Assembly: GCF_900258485.1 (NCBI RefSeq)
Contig: NZ_OGVE01000003.1
Coordinates: 248,001-312,000, forward strand
Length of the DNA stretch: 64,000 bases
Origin: Helcococcus massiliensis
GTDB taxonomy: Bacteria; Bacillota; Clostridia; Tissierellales; Peptoniphilaceae
Reading direction: 5' to 3'
Of this stretch, positions 37,227 through 44,433 are shown piece by piece. Position numbers and translations under genes: made by a program. The notes under the pieces are model-generated. The model saw only the letters and a list, made by a program, of their open reading frames with translations, had not been told where the DNA came from and did not search any database. Numbering within the stretch: position 1 is the stretch's first letter; every line of letters starts with the position of its first letter.

Positions 37227-38345
37227 CTATACATTTGTTAATTTTGTAAAAATCATTTTTCCGGCTGAAGTTTGTAAAACTTTATTTACCATTACTTCAA
37301 CATCTTGGCCAATTAAGTTTTTACCATCTTCAACAACAATCATTGTACCATCCTCTAGGTAAGCAAGTCCTTGGGCTCTTTCCTTACCTTCACTAATGAT
37401 GGTAACATGCATTCTTTCCCCAGGTATAACTATAGTTTTTACAGAATTTGACAATTCATTAATATTTAAAACCTTAATACCTTGGACATGAGCTAGTTTA
37501 TTCAAATTAAAATCATTTGTCAATATGGCATAGCCAGTTTCGTTGGCATATTTTAAAAGTTTTATATCAACTTCGTCTGTATCAGTGTAGTCTTTCTTTG
37601 AAATTTTCACAGATATCATCTTTGAATCTTTCAATTTATTTACTATATCAAGACCTCTCCTACCCCTTTCTCTTTTGAGATCATCGGCAGAATCCGCTAG
37701 AGTCTGTAATTCTTTAAGTACAAAATTTGGAATGATTATCTCACCTTCAAGAAAACCTGTTTCTGCTATATACTCTATTCTTCCATCTATTAAAACAGAT
37801 GTATCTAGTAGTTTATTACTTACTCCATAAAAGTTTTTATCTCCAACTGGAACTTCTAAATCACCTTTTGAAGAAGTTTTGTTTTTCTTTATATTTTTAT
37901 TAAAAAACTTAACAATTTCATCCGTGTTCTTAATAGCCATCCTATATCCTAAGGCTCCCAATACTATATATATCAAAATTGATAATATAGTTGATATGCT
38001 CTCTAATATAGTTGGCAACCTAAAGATTGTAAGTGGTAAGCTTAATAAAAATGCAATAATAATACCAAAAATAAATCCTGCTAAACCTACTAACATTTTT
38101 TCTTTAGGCTGTTTTAATAAAAACACTTCTAACCTATCTACCATTTTTTCTATCTTATTTATTATAAATGGCGCTATAATATACATCAATAACGCAAATA
38201 CAACCATAAGAACTACATGCGAAGCTATTGTCCAAACATTTGAATTAATTGGTAAAACATCATTTTCTACCAGTAAGTCAGCAATAGCGTAGCCAAGCAA
38301 TAGTCCCATGGTTGAAATAATAAATCTAATTATTTTTCTTAACAT
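37227..38345 (-). CDS. YacL-like membrane protein with PIN and TRAM domains
   Basis: 372 residues. Four to five N-terminal membrane segments (residues about 5-145), a PIN nuclease domain starting 'LLDTSVLIDGRI' (about 183) with 'ADDLKRERGRRGLDIV', 'DTDEVDIKLLKYA' and 'ILTNDFNLNKLA', and a C-terminal TRAM RNA-binding domain ('GLAYLEDGTMIVVEDGKNLIGQDVEVMVNKVLQT'). This matches B. subtilis YacL. The PIN acidic residues are present, so it could cleave RNA at the membrane. Gene order carD-yacL is conserved in Firmicutes, which fits here. Confidence 0.92.
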   Translation of the reverse strand: MLRKIIRFIISTMGLLLGYAIADLLVENDVLPINSNVWTIASHVVLMVVFALLMYIIAPFIINKIEKMVDRLEVFLLKQPKEKMLVGLAGFIFGIIIAFLLSLPLTIFRLPTILESISTILSILIYIVLGALGYRMAIKNTDEIVKFFNKNIKKNKTSSKGDLEVPVGDKNFYGVSNKLLDTSVLIDGRIEYIAETGFLEGEIIIPNFVLKELQTLADSADDLKRERGRRGLDIVNKLKDSKMISVKISKKDYTDTDEVDIKLLKYANETGYAILTNDFNLNKLAHVQGIKVLNINELSNSVKTIVIPGERMHVTIISEGKERAQGLAYLEDGTMIVVEDGKNLIGQDVEVMVNKVLQTSAGKMIFTKLTNV

Positions 38346-38367
38346 TAAACCTCCTAATAATTATTTA

Positions 38368-38832
38368 TTATTTTATCCATTTTTCAGCCTCTTCCTTGCT
38401 AATAGTTTCAGCTATGAGTAATTCGGATACCATTATTCTTTTAGCATTGTTTAACATCTTCTTTTCTGAAGCAGATAGGGCCTTTTCTTCATTTAACAAG
38501 GTCAGATTTCTAACAATTTCAGCAGTCTCAAATATATCACCCGTCTTTAATTGCTCTAAATTTTCCCTATATCTTTTGCCCCAATTATCCGACATGGCAG
38601 TCCTATCCTCTTTTAAAATTTTTAAGACTTCTTCGCCTTCTTCTTTAGAAATAACAGGTCTAATCTTACTTGTACCTAGCTCACTTTCGGGTATAGACAC
38701 TTGTATATCATTTATAGGCAATTTTAAAATAAAGTAGTTTTCTACATTTCCTAATATATCAATTTCCTGGATATCTACTATAGTTCCAGCTCCATGTATA
38801 GCGTAAACAATCTTATCACCTATTTTGTACAT
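38368..38832 (-). CDS. carD: CarD-family RNA-polymerase-binding regulator
   Basis: 154 residues, normal length. N-terminal Tudor-like RNAP-interaction domain ('KIGDKIVYAIHGAGTIVDIQEIDILG') and a helical C-terminal domain with 'WGKRYRENLEQLKTGDIFETAEIVRNL' that contacts DNA at the promoter bubble. It stabilises open complexes in bacteria where it has been studied. SD AGGAGGG; strong promoter directly upstream. Confidence 0.93.
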   Translation of the reverse strand: MYKIGDKIVYAIHGAGTIVDIQEIDILGNVENYFILKLPINDIQVSIPESELGTSKIRPVISKEEGEEVLKILKEDRTAMSDNWGKRYRENLEQLKTGDIFETAEIVRNLTLLNEEKALSASEKKMLNNAKRIMVSELLIAETISKEEAEKWIK

Positions 38833-38849
38833 GACACCCTCCTGTTACA

Positions 38850-38878
38850 ATTATATAACAAATGGGCGTCCTTGTAAA
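38850..38878 (-). promoter_or_regulatory. carD-yacL promoter
   Basis: TTTACA (38878-38873) and TATAAT (38855-38850) with a 17-base spacer, minus strand. Very short leader before the ATG at 38832. Confidence 0.7.
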
Positions 38879-39001
38879 AATATAATAGTATATAATAATG
38901 TGCAAATTATGTCAATATCTAAATATTTGCTAAGCTTTTCCAAAATATTTGTTAAGATAATTATTTTATTTCTAGCATTCATCGTTAATTAAATCTCATA
39001 T

Positions 39002-39030
39002 TTGCAATATTTTCTACTCTGGTGTATGCT
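39002..39030 (+). promoter_or_regulatory. Promoter of the thiT riboswitch transcript
   Basis: TTGCAA (39002-39007) and TATGCT (39025-39030), 17-base spacer. Transcription would start near 39037, right at the beginning of the TPP aptamer. Confidence 0.55.
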
Positions 39031-39033
39031 TAA

Positions 39034-39133
39034 TTTGTCGCTAGGGGCGCCTTTGGCTGAGAAGTACCCTTGACCTGATCTATATAATGATAGCGTAGGA
39101 AAGTTGGCAAGACGCTATATTAGCGTCTTTTTT
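39034..39133 (+). promoter_or_regulatory. TPP riboswitch (THI element) with transcription terminator
   Basis: The conserved THI-box parts are present in order: GGGGCGCC, GGCTGAGAA, TACCC, TTGACCTGATCTA, ATAATGATAGCGTAGGAAAG. The expression platform is readable: GACGCTA (39111-39117) and TAGCGTC (39121-39127) form a terminator stem followed by TTTTTTT, while ATAGCGT in the aptamer (39090-39096) can instead pair with ACGCTAT (39112-39118) as an antiterminator. Thiamine pyrophosphate should therefore stop transcription before thiT. Confidence 0.93.
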
Positions 39134-39168
39134 TATTAGTAAAGATTTTCTTTACTTATGGAGGTTAA

Positions 39169-39708
39169 ATGAAAAATAATAAATCAATGTTTTCAACACA
39201 AATGCTTGTTGAAGCAGGTATCATGGTAGCCCTATCTCAAGTATTAGGACTATTCCCTTTATATCAAATGCCACAAGGTGGTGACGTATCTTTATCAATG
39301 CTACCAATAATGGTTTTTGCTATTAGATGGGGATTAGCACCTGGTATACTTGTTGGTGTTGTGTATGGTGTAGTTAGTTATATTATCAAACCTTACTTCT
39401 ACCACCCAATACAGGTATTACTAGACTATCCACTACCAAGTGCAATGATTGGTATAGCTGGTTTATCTTTCTCAAAAGATAAAAACTCTTACTTAGGCTA
39501 TATTCCATCAATATTAATTGCTTACAGTTTGAAATTTTTAATGCACTTCTTATCTGGTCTAGTATTTTTCCCACCAGAAACAGGTAGTGCCGCTAAGTAT
39601 TCATTCATATATAACATTACTTATATTGGACCTGAAATTATTATATTTTTAGTAGTTTTCGCTTTATTGTGGAAACCAATGGGTAAATATTTAAGAAGAC
39701 AATATTAA
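39169..39708 (+). CDS. thiT: ThiT thiamine ECF-transporter substrate-binding component
   Basis: 179 residues with six membrane helices and the ThiT/YuaJ pattern: 'EAGIMVALSQVL', 'MPQGGDVSLSMLPIMVFAIRWGLAPGILVGVVYG', 'DYPLPSAMIGIAGL', 'KFLMHFLSGLVFF' and 'SFIYNITYIGPEII'. It captures thiamine at the membrane and needs the shared ECF energising module (EcfA/A'/T), not present in this window. The TPP riboswitch directly upstream confirms the substrate. Confidence 0.96.
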   Translation: MKNNKSMFSTQMLVEAGIMVALSQVLGLFPLYQMPQGGDVSLSMLPIMVFAIRWGLAPGILVGVVYGVVSYIIKPYFYHPIQVLLDYPLPSAMIGIAGLSFSKDKNSYLGYIPSILIAYSLKFLMHFLSGLVFFPPETGSAAKYSFIYNITYIGPEIIIFLVVFALLWKPMGKYLRRQY

Positions 39709-39731
39709 TTATCAAAAATATAGATCTAACT

Positions 39732-39763
39732 AGCTGTTATAGGTAACTATAGCAGCTTTTTTT
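39732..39763 (+). terminator. Rho-independent terminator after thiT
   Basis: AGCTGTTATAG-GTAA-CTATAGCAGCT (one G-U pair) followed by TTTTTTT, 24 bases after the stop. Confidence 0.9.
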
Positions 39764-39981
39764 GTTGGGAAATTTAGTAGGAATGTTTGGTTGCTTTATT
39801 TTTTGGAAACACATACATATAGTAAGTGTCTCAAAATTTTGAGGGAGTTATGAAACTAGAAAAAATCCGAAATGATTCAAATAAATTGAAGAGTTAAATT
39901 CTGAATGAAAAAATCTCAAAAATTTCATTCAAATAAAAACTTGTTTTCATTTTTGAATAAATCACCTATAAATAACAAAAA

Positions 39982-40007
39982 AGCAGAGACACAAAAACGC
40001 CTCTGCT
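39982..40007 (-). terminator. Terminator-like hairpin downstream of the cyclophilin gene
   Basis: Minus strand AGCAGAG-GC...GT-CTCTGCT stem followed by TTTTTTG, about 200 bases after the stop at 40207. If it is the first terminator, the mRNA would have a long 3' tail covering the element at 40035-40200. A second small hairpin GAATGAAA...TTTCATTC lies at 39902-39930; otherwise 39764-39980 shows nothing I can support. Confidence 0.55.
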
Positions 40008-40034
40008 CTTACTTGTTTCATTCAGATCAATTTA

Positions 40035-40200
40035 AGTAAATCCTTAAACTAAATCCCATTCACATCTCATTCTAAAAATGCTTCCACTACGGTCACATTT
40101 CTCTTCATTTGATGAGGAATAGCCAGACATCGACTCGTGCTTCCCTTCGCTCTTGCTTGTCGTGTCATGACGTAAAATTGTGCCCCGTCACAATCTTACT
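40035..40200 (-). other. Gene-free segment of higher GC with two overlapping short open frames
   Basis: This stretch stands out from the AT-rich surroundings. On the minus strand two frames remain open: one from an ATG near 40170 (MTRQARAKGSTSR... to VVEAFLE, about 33 codons, no SD), and one ending FRMRCEWDLV. Both cannot be ordinary genes. It looks like a piece of a dispersed repeat or decayed mobile sequence, but I see no second copy in the window. Confidence 0.4.
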
Positions 40201-40206
40201 CCCATT

Positions 40207-40929
40207 CTATTCTTCAATTTCAATCTTTTCAATTTTCACATCTTCAAGCGGCTTATCAGCTTGGTCTGTTTGAACTTTTGAAATTTTTTCAACAACTTCC
40301 ATACCTGAAACTACTTGGCCAAACACTGTGTGTTTACCATCTAAGTGGAAGGCTCCACCAACTTCTTTATAATGGTCAACTACTTTGTCAGGATATCCTT
40401 GGTCAGCTCCTAGTTCTCTCATTTGGCTTAAAATATTTGCTGGCACTTCCTTAGCAGTAACTATAAAGAATTGTGAACCATTAGTTTTTGGACCGGCATT
40501 TGCCATAGATAAGGCTCCGTAGAAATGTCTAAAATCTACTGAAAACTCATCTTCGAAAGGTGCTCCCCAGATAGATTCTCCACCTGCTCCTGTGGCTGTT
40601 GGATCTCCACCTTGGATCATGAAGTCTTCTATTACCCTATGGAAGGTAACATCATTGTAGTATCCATCTTTAGCATGTTTTACAAAATTTTCAACAGCCT
40701 TTGGGGCTACTTCTGGAAATAGAATAAGGTCTATTTCACCTAAACTTGTGGTCATTTTTACTTTAATATTTCCTTCTTGGTAGCCTTTAGCTTGATTTAA
40801 TGTCATATCGTCGTCCTTTCCCTTAGTCTCGTTAACAGTTTCCCTTATACTTTCATTTTCCTTAGCTTTGTCTTTTGAACAAGCTGTTAGAAAGACTAAG
40901 ACTGTAAGTATCAATAATATTTTCTTCAC
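40207..40929 (-). CDS. Cyclophilin-type peptidyl-prolyl isomerase lipoprotein
   Basis: 240 residues. Lipoprotein signal '[15 protein letters not shown]' with Cys17 as lipid site, a charged linker, then a cyclophilin domain (about 50-240) with '[19 protein letters not shown]' and '[12 protein letters not shown]'. It isomerises Xaa-Pro bonds of proteins at the outer membrane face. The start is a GTG with AGGAGG 8 bases upstream. Monocistronic. Confidence 0.93.
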   Translation of the reverse strand: MKKILLILTVLVFLTACSKDKAKENESIRETVNETKGKDDDMTLNQAKGYQEGNIKVKMTTSLGEIDLILFPEVAPKAVENFVKHAKDGYYNDVTFHRVIEDFMIQGGDPTATGAGGESIWGAPFEDEFSVDFRHFYGALSMANAGPKTNGSQFFIVTAKEVPANILSQMRELGADQGYPDKVVDHYKEVGGAFHLDGKHTVFGQVVSGMEVVEKISKVQTDQADKPLEDVKIEKIEIEE

Positions 40930-40976
40930 TTAAACCTCCTAAGTAATAGAAATATTATATCATATATGAGTTAATA

Positions 40977-41888
40977 TTAAATTTCTATCTTCTTTTCATA
41001 CATGTAAGAACTGTAAATATATAGGATTCCAGACATTAGTAAAGTCGCTATTAATTGTATTACTGCTTTACCAGTAACAGTTATTAAATTATGTCCTTCT
41101 GGATAACTAATTTCCACACCAAAACCTGTACCTATTTCCACACCAAAACCTGTATCTAAGATGGTTCCTGAGAATGAATAGATATCTCCATTAAGAATGA
41201 GAGTAAATACGTAATTCCATACAAAATAGAATATTAAAGTTATTAGCACCCATAAGGCTGAATTATTTCTTTTGCTTCCGATTTTATTCGCTGAAACTAT
41301 AGCTGAATATATCACTAATATTACTAATAATGTGCTTGCAATACCTAAAACCGCATAAAATAACAAGTTTAAAATATTATCCCATCCTGCAAATGTCATT
41401 TTGCTTACAGCTTCCTTCAAATATCCAAAGTTTTTAGAAAACGCCTCTTTTTCTCCTCCATTAATCATGACTATTGATAGGTTTATGAAGAATAAAACCA
41501 GATTCCATATTCCTAATATAATTGGCATAAGAATAGCCCAAACAAAACCTACTATAGTCTTTGCACCTATTATTTGATAGCCATTGTATGGTATAGAAAA
41601 AGTAAAATAGGCTTGGTCATCGTAAATATCTCTTTGTAATATTGAACCTAGTTTAATATAGTAGGCAAATACAGTGATTATTATGATAATCGTAAAAACT
41701 ATACCAAGTGTATTTGTTAAAGCAAATGTAGTTGGTGTTGGTGATAAGTTATTATCACCCTTGATAAAATTACTTATAATACCTGTTAAAAAACCTTGAA
41801 TTAAAAAAGTAGCTCCCATTAAAATTAATATCAATTGTAAAAATTGACGGCGAGTATTTCTAAACTCGTATGATAACAATTTTCTCAT
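40977..41888 (-). CDS. ABC-2 type permease
   Basis: About 303 residues with six membrane segments, partner of the ATPase gene next to it. I take the second of two adjacent ATGs (41888), as AGGAGG is only one base from the first. A perfect 8-residue duplication TGFGVEIG/TGFGVEIS in an extracellular loop comes from a 24-bp tandem repeat at 41111-41158. Substrate unknown; the GntR-ABC layout resembles the ytr operon that responds to cell-wall stress in bacilli. Confidence 0.82.
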   Translation of the reverse strand: MRKLLSYEFRNTRRQFLQLILILMGATFLIQGFLTGIISNFIKGDNNLSPTPTTFALTNTLGIVFTIIIIITVFAYYIKLGSILQRDIYDDQAYFTFSIPYNGYQIIGAKTIVGFVWAILMPIILGIWNLVLFFINLSIVMINGGEKEAFSKNFGYLKEAVSKMTFAGWDNILNLLFYAVLGIASTLLVILVIYSAIVSANKIGSKRNNSALWVLITLIFYFVWNYVFTLILNGDIYSFSGTILDTGFGVEIGTGFGVEISYPEGHNLITVTGKAVIQLIATLLMSGILYIYSSYMYEKKIEI

Positions 41889-41896
41889 CATTCCTC

Positions 41897-42592
41897 CTAT
41901 GATAGATATCCATACATATCTTTATAAATTTCAGCAATGGACTTAGATTTTTCCATTCTTAACTCTTCCGCATTGGACTGTAAGATTATTTCACCCTTTG
42001 AAATAAAGATAACTTCATCAAATAAGGATTCCATTTCATCAATCAAATGAGTAGTAATGATTAAAAGCTTATCTTCGCTAATATTTGAAAATATAGCCTT
42101 CATAATCATATCCCTAGCAAGTAAGTCAACACCTGCTATAGGCTCATCTATGACAAAGATATCTGCATCTCTAGATAAGATAAGAGCCAAGTGAAACTTT
42201 TCACTCATACCCTTTGATAGGTCTGAAACCTTACTTTCAACATCTAATTGCATAAGTTTTATTAAATCATCAAATTTTTTAAGGTCAAAATCATCAAAAA
42301 ACTTTTTATACAAGTCCCTAGCTTCTTTTAATTTATAGTCAGTAGGAATGAATGGCTTGTCAGGCAAATAGGATATCCTAGCCTTTGTTTCACTTCCTAC
42401 TTCGTGGTCAAATACAGTGATTTTACCCTTACTTGGTTTTAGGTAGCCTTGGATTAATTTTAAGAAGGTTGTTTTACCTGAACCATTTGGTCCCAAAATT
42501 CCAACTACCTTACCACCAAATATCTGTGTATTGATATTATTCAAAGCTCTTACTTTTCCATAAGACTTGCTTACATTTTCAAATTTAATCAT
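41897..42592 (-). CDS. ABC transporter ATPase (YtrB-like)
   Basis: 231 residues: Walker A GPNGSGKT (about 35), Q-loop region, degenerate signature 'LSKGMSEKFHLALIL', Walker B 'IFVIDEPIAGVD' and H-loop 'ITTHLIDE'. The SKGM signature is typical of the YtrB/BcrA-type importers-exporters that pair with ABC-2 permeases. ATGA overlap with the GntR gene upstream and a 5-base gap to the permease show a three-gene operon. Confidence 0.92.
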   Translation of the reverse strand: MIKFENVSKSYGKVRALNNINTQIFGGKVVGILGPNGSGKTTFLKLIQGYLKPSKGKITVFDHEVGSETKARISYLPDKPFIPTDYKLKEARDLYKKFFDDFDLKKFDDLIKLMQLDVESKVSDLSKGMSEKFHLALILSRDADIFVIDEPIAGVDLLARDMIMKAIFSNISEDKLLIITTHLIDEMESLFDEVIFISKGEIILQSNAEELRMEKSKSIAEIYKDMYGYLS

Positions 42593-42939
42593 AAGCTCTC
42601 CTTGATTCTATTTATTATTTCTTCTTTTTCATATTTCATGCTGACTAATTTATCGACTAAGTTATTGATTTCCTTGTCTAAATAATCATATTTTAACTTA
42701 TTTATTGTGTCGGGATCTTCATTTACAAAATATCCAATTCCTCTTTTGGAATAGATATAGCCTTCTTGTTCAAGCTCTGCGTAGGCCTTTTGACCTGTAT
42801 TGGGATTTACCATCATATCTTTGGCATAGTCCCTTATAGAAGGTAGCCTATCTCCAGGCAGGTAGCTTTCATTGATAATTCCCGCTTTTATATCATCCAT
42901 GAGCTGGATATAGATAGGTTTATCATTTTCAAAATCCAT
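42589..42939 (-). CDS. GntR-family (YtrA-subfamily) repressor
   Basis: 116 residues: an N-terminal winged helix ('PIYIQLMDDIKAGIINESYLPGDRLPSIRDYAKDMMVNPNTGQKAYAELEQEGYIYSKRGIGYFV') and a short helical tail, the size of YtrA. This subfamily senses wall-acting agents or unknown ligands and represses a linked ABC transporter. Being the first gene of its operon with a palindrome over its own promoter, it is probably auto-regulated. SD AAGGAGGG. Confidence 0.92.
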   Translation of the reverse strand: MDFENDKPIYIQLMDDIKAGIINESYLPGDRLPSIRDYAKDMMVNPNTGQKAYAELEQEGYIYSKRGIGYFVNEDPDTINKLKYDYLDKEINNLVDKLVSMKYEKEEIINRIKESL

Positions 42940-42950
42940 AAGCCCTCCTT

Positions 42951-42998
42951 TGTATTAGTGTTCTACTTATATAATACACCAGTATAGTGAATTGTCAA
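42951..42998 (-). promoter_or_regulatory. Promoter and operator of the gntR-ABC operon
   Basis: TTGACA (42998-42993) and TATTAT (42976-42971), 16-base spacer. A perfect inverted repeat TGTATTA-N14-TAATACA spans 42951-42978, covering the -10 and the transcription start, as expected for the linked GntR repressor. Confidence 0.75.
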
Positions 42999-43017
42999 GT
43001 ATTTTTTTAAAAAATAA

Positions 43018-43055
43018 AAGATAGTATGAATGCATGAGCATCTCATACTATCTTT
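43018..43055 (-). terminator. Terminator of the ctsR-mcsA-clpC-radA operon
   Basis: AGATAGTATGA ... TCATACTATCT, 11-bp perfect stem, followed on the minus strand by TTTTATTTTTT; 10 bases after the radA stop. Confidence 0.88.
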
Positions 43056-43064
43056 TTTCACTCA

Positions 43065-44432
43065 TCAAGCAAAAACATCCCTAATAATTTCATTCAAATT
43101 ATCAAATTGTTTTACCTTTAGATTTTTTATTTTACTTAAATCAATATTAGTCTTAGCTATATAGGCTACTTCAAAGCCAAGCCTGTCTAATTCTAAGAGT
43201 CTTTTTTCTAAATCAGGTACCCTCTTCACTTCACCCGTCAAACCTATTTCTGCTATAAATACAGTGGAATTTCCTATAGGTTTTTTCTTTATCGATGAAA
43301 CTATAGACATGATGATAGCTAAGTTTACCGATTGCTCTGATAATTTCAAACCACCAGTAGTTTTTAATATTACATTTTTATCATAAAGGCTAAAATCTGC
43401 TCTCTGCTCTAGGATGGATATTAAAGTGTTTAGCTGGTCCTTCCTCAAGGAGTCCCCTATCCTTATTGGATATGGGGTGAATGATTGGGATACCAAGGAT
43501 TCAACTTCTACTGATAAGATCCTACTTCCTTCTTTGATCACAGCTATGGCAGCACCTTCAATAGGTTTGTCTCTTGTTGTAATAAAGTATTCTGAAGGGT
43601 TCTTTACTTCTTTTAATCCTTCTTCTTCCATATCAAAAAGACCAATTTCACCAGTATAACCAAACCTGTTTTTTGTAGTCCTCAAAACTCTCAACTGGGA
43701 ATCACTTTCTGCTTCTAAAATCAAAACTGTATCAACTAGGTGTTCTAGGGTCATGAGACCAGCCATTTCGCCTGATTTGGTCATATGACCAACCATGATG
43801 GCTGCCCTAGGTTTTTTAGCCGACTTACATTTGTCTACCAAAGCATTGGCACATTCTATAGTTTGGGTTGGAGTACCTGGCCTTTGGGCATATTCATCAA
43901 GAGCAAGTGTTTGAATGGAATCTAAAAATATAATATCTGGATCTATATTGTCAATTTCAAGCAAGGCTGCATCCATAGAATTGGTGGATATTATAAATAT
44001 ATCTTCAGGAATTTCCTTCATAATTCTTAAAGCTCTAGACTTTATCTGGGATGCTGACTCTTCTCCTGAAATATAAAGAATGGTCTTACCAGATTTGGCC
44101 AACTTGTTGGCAAGTTCCAATAGCAGGGTTGACTTACCTGCTCCTGGCTTGGCAGTAAGGATAGAAACCGAGTCCCTGACTAGGCCCCCACCTATGGTTC
44201 TGTCAAATTCTTCCACACCTGTTATGATTCTTTCAGAATAATCCACAAGAACCTTATTTAATCTTTCAGATTTTTTTCTTTCCGTTTTAACTTGGGCCTT
44301 ATTTTTACTATTTTTTTCTACTACTTCTTCTACAAGACTGTTCCATGCACCGCAGCTTGGACACTTACCTGCCCAAGCTATTGTGGATTCTCCACATTCG
44401 GTACATGTGTAGATAGTTTTTGTTTTCGCCAT
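43065..44432 (-). CDS. radA: DNA repair protein RadA/Sms
   Basis: 455 residues. N-terminal zinc finger CTECGESTIAWAGKCPSCGAW, RecA-like core with Walker A 'AKPGAGKSTLLLE' (about 95), the RadA-specific KNRFG motif (about 250), and a C-terminal Lon-protease-like domain. RadA extends recombination intermediates by branch migration and helps transformation, which fits with comEC in the window. It starts one base after the clpC stop with a poor SD, so translation is coupled. Confidence 0.96.
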   Translation of the reverse strand: MAKTKTIYTCTECGESTIAWAGKCPSCGAWNSLVEEVVEKNSKNKAQVKTERKKSERLNKVLVDYSERIITGVEEFDRTIGGGLVRDSVSILTAKPGAGKSTLLLELANKLAKSGKTILYISGEESASQIKSRALRIMKEIPEDIFIISTNSMDAALLEIDNIDPDIIFLDSIQTLALDEYAQRPGTPTQTIECANALVDKCKSAKKPRAAIMVGHMTKSGEMAGLMTLEHLVDTVLILEAESDSQLRVLRTTKNRFGYTGEIGLFDMEEEGLKEVKNPSEYFITTRDKPIEGAAIAVIKEGSRILSVEVESLVSQSFTPYPIRIGDSLRKDQLNTLISILEQRADFSLYDKNVILKTTGGLKLSEQSVNLAIIMSIVSSIKKKPIGNSTVFIAEIGLTGEVKRVPDLEKRLLELDRLGFEVAYIAKTNIDLSKIKNLKVKQFDNLNEIIRDVFA

Positions 44433-44433
44433 A

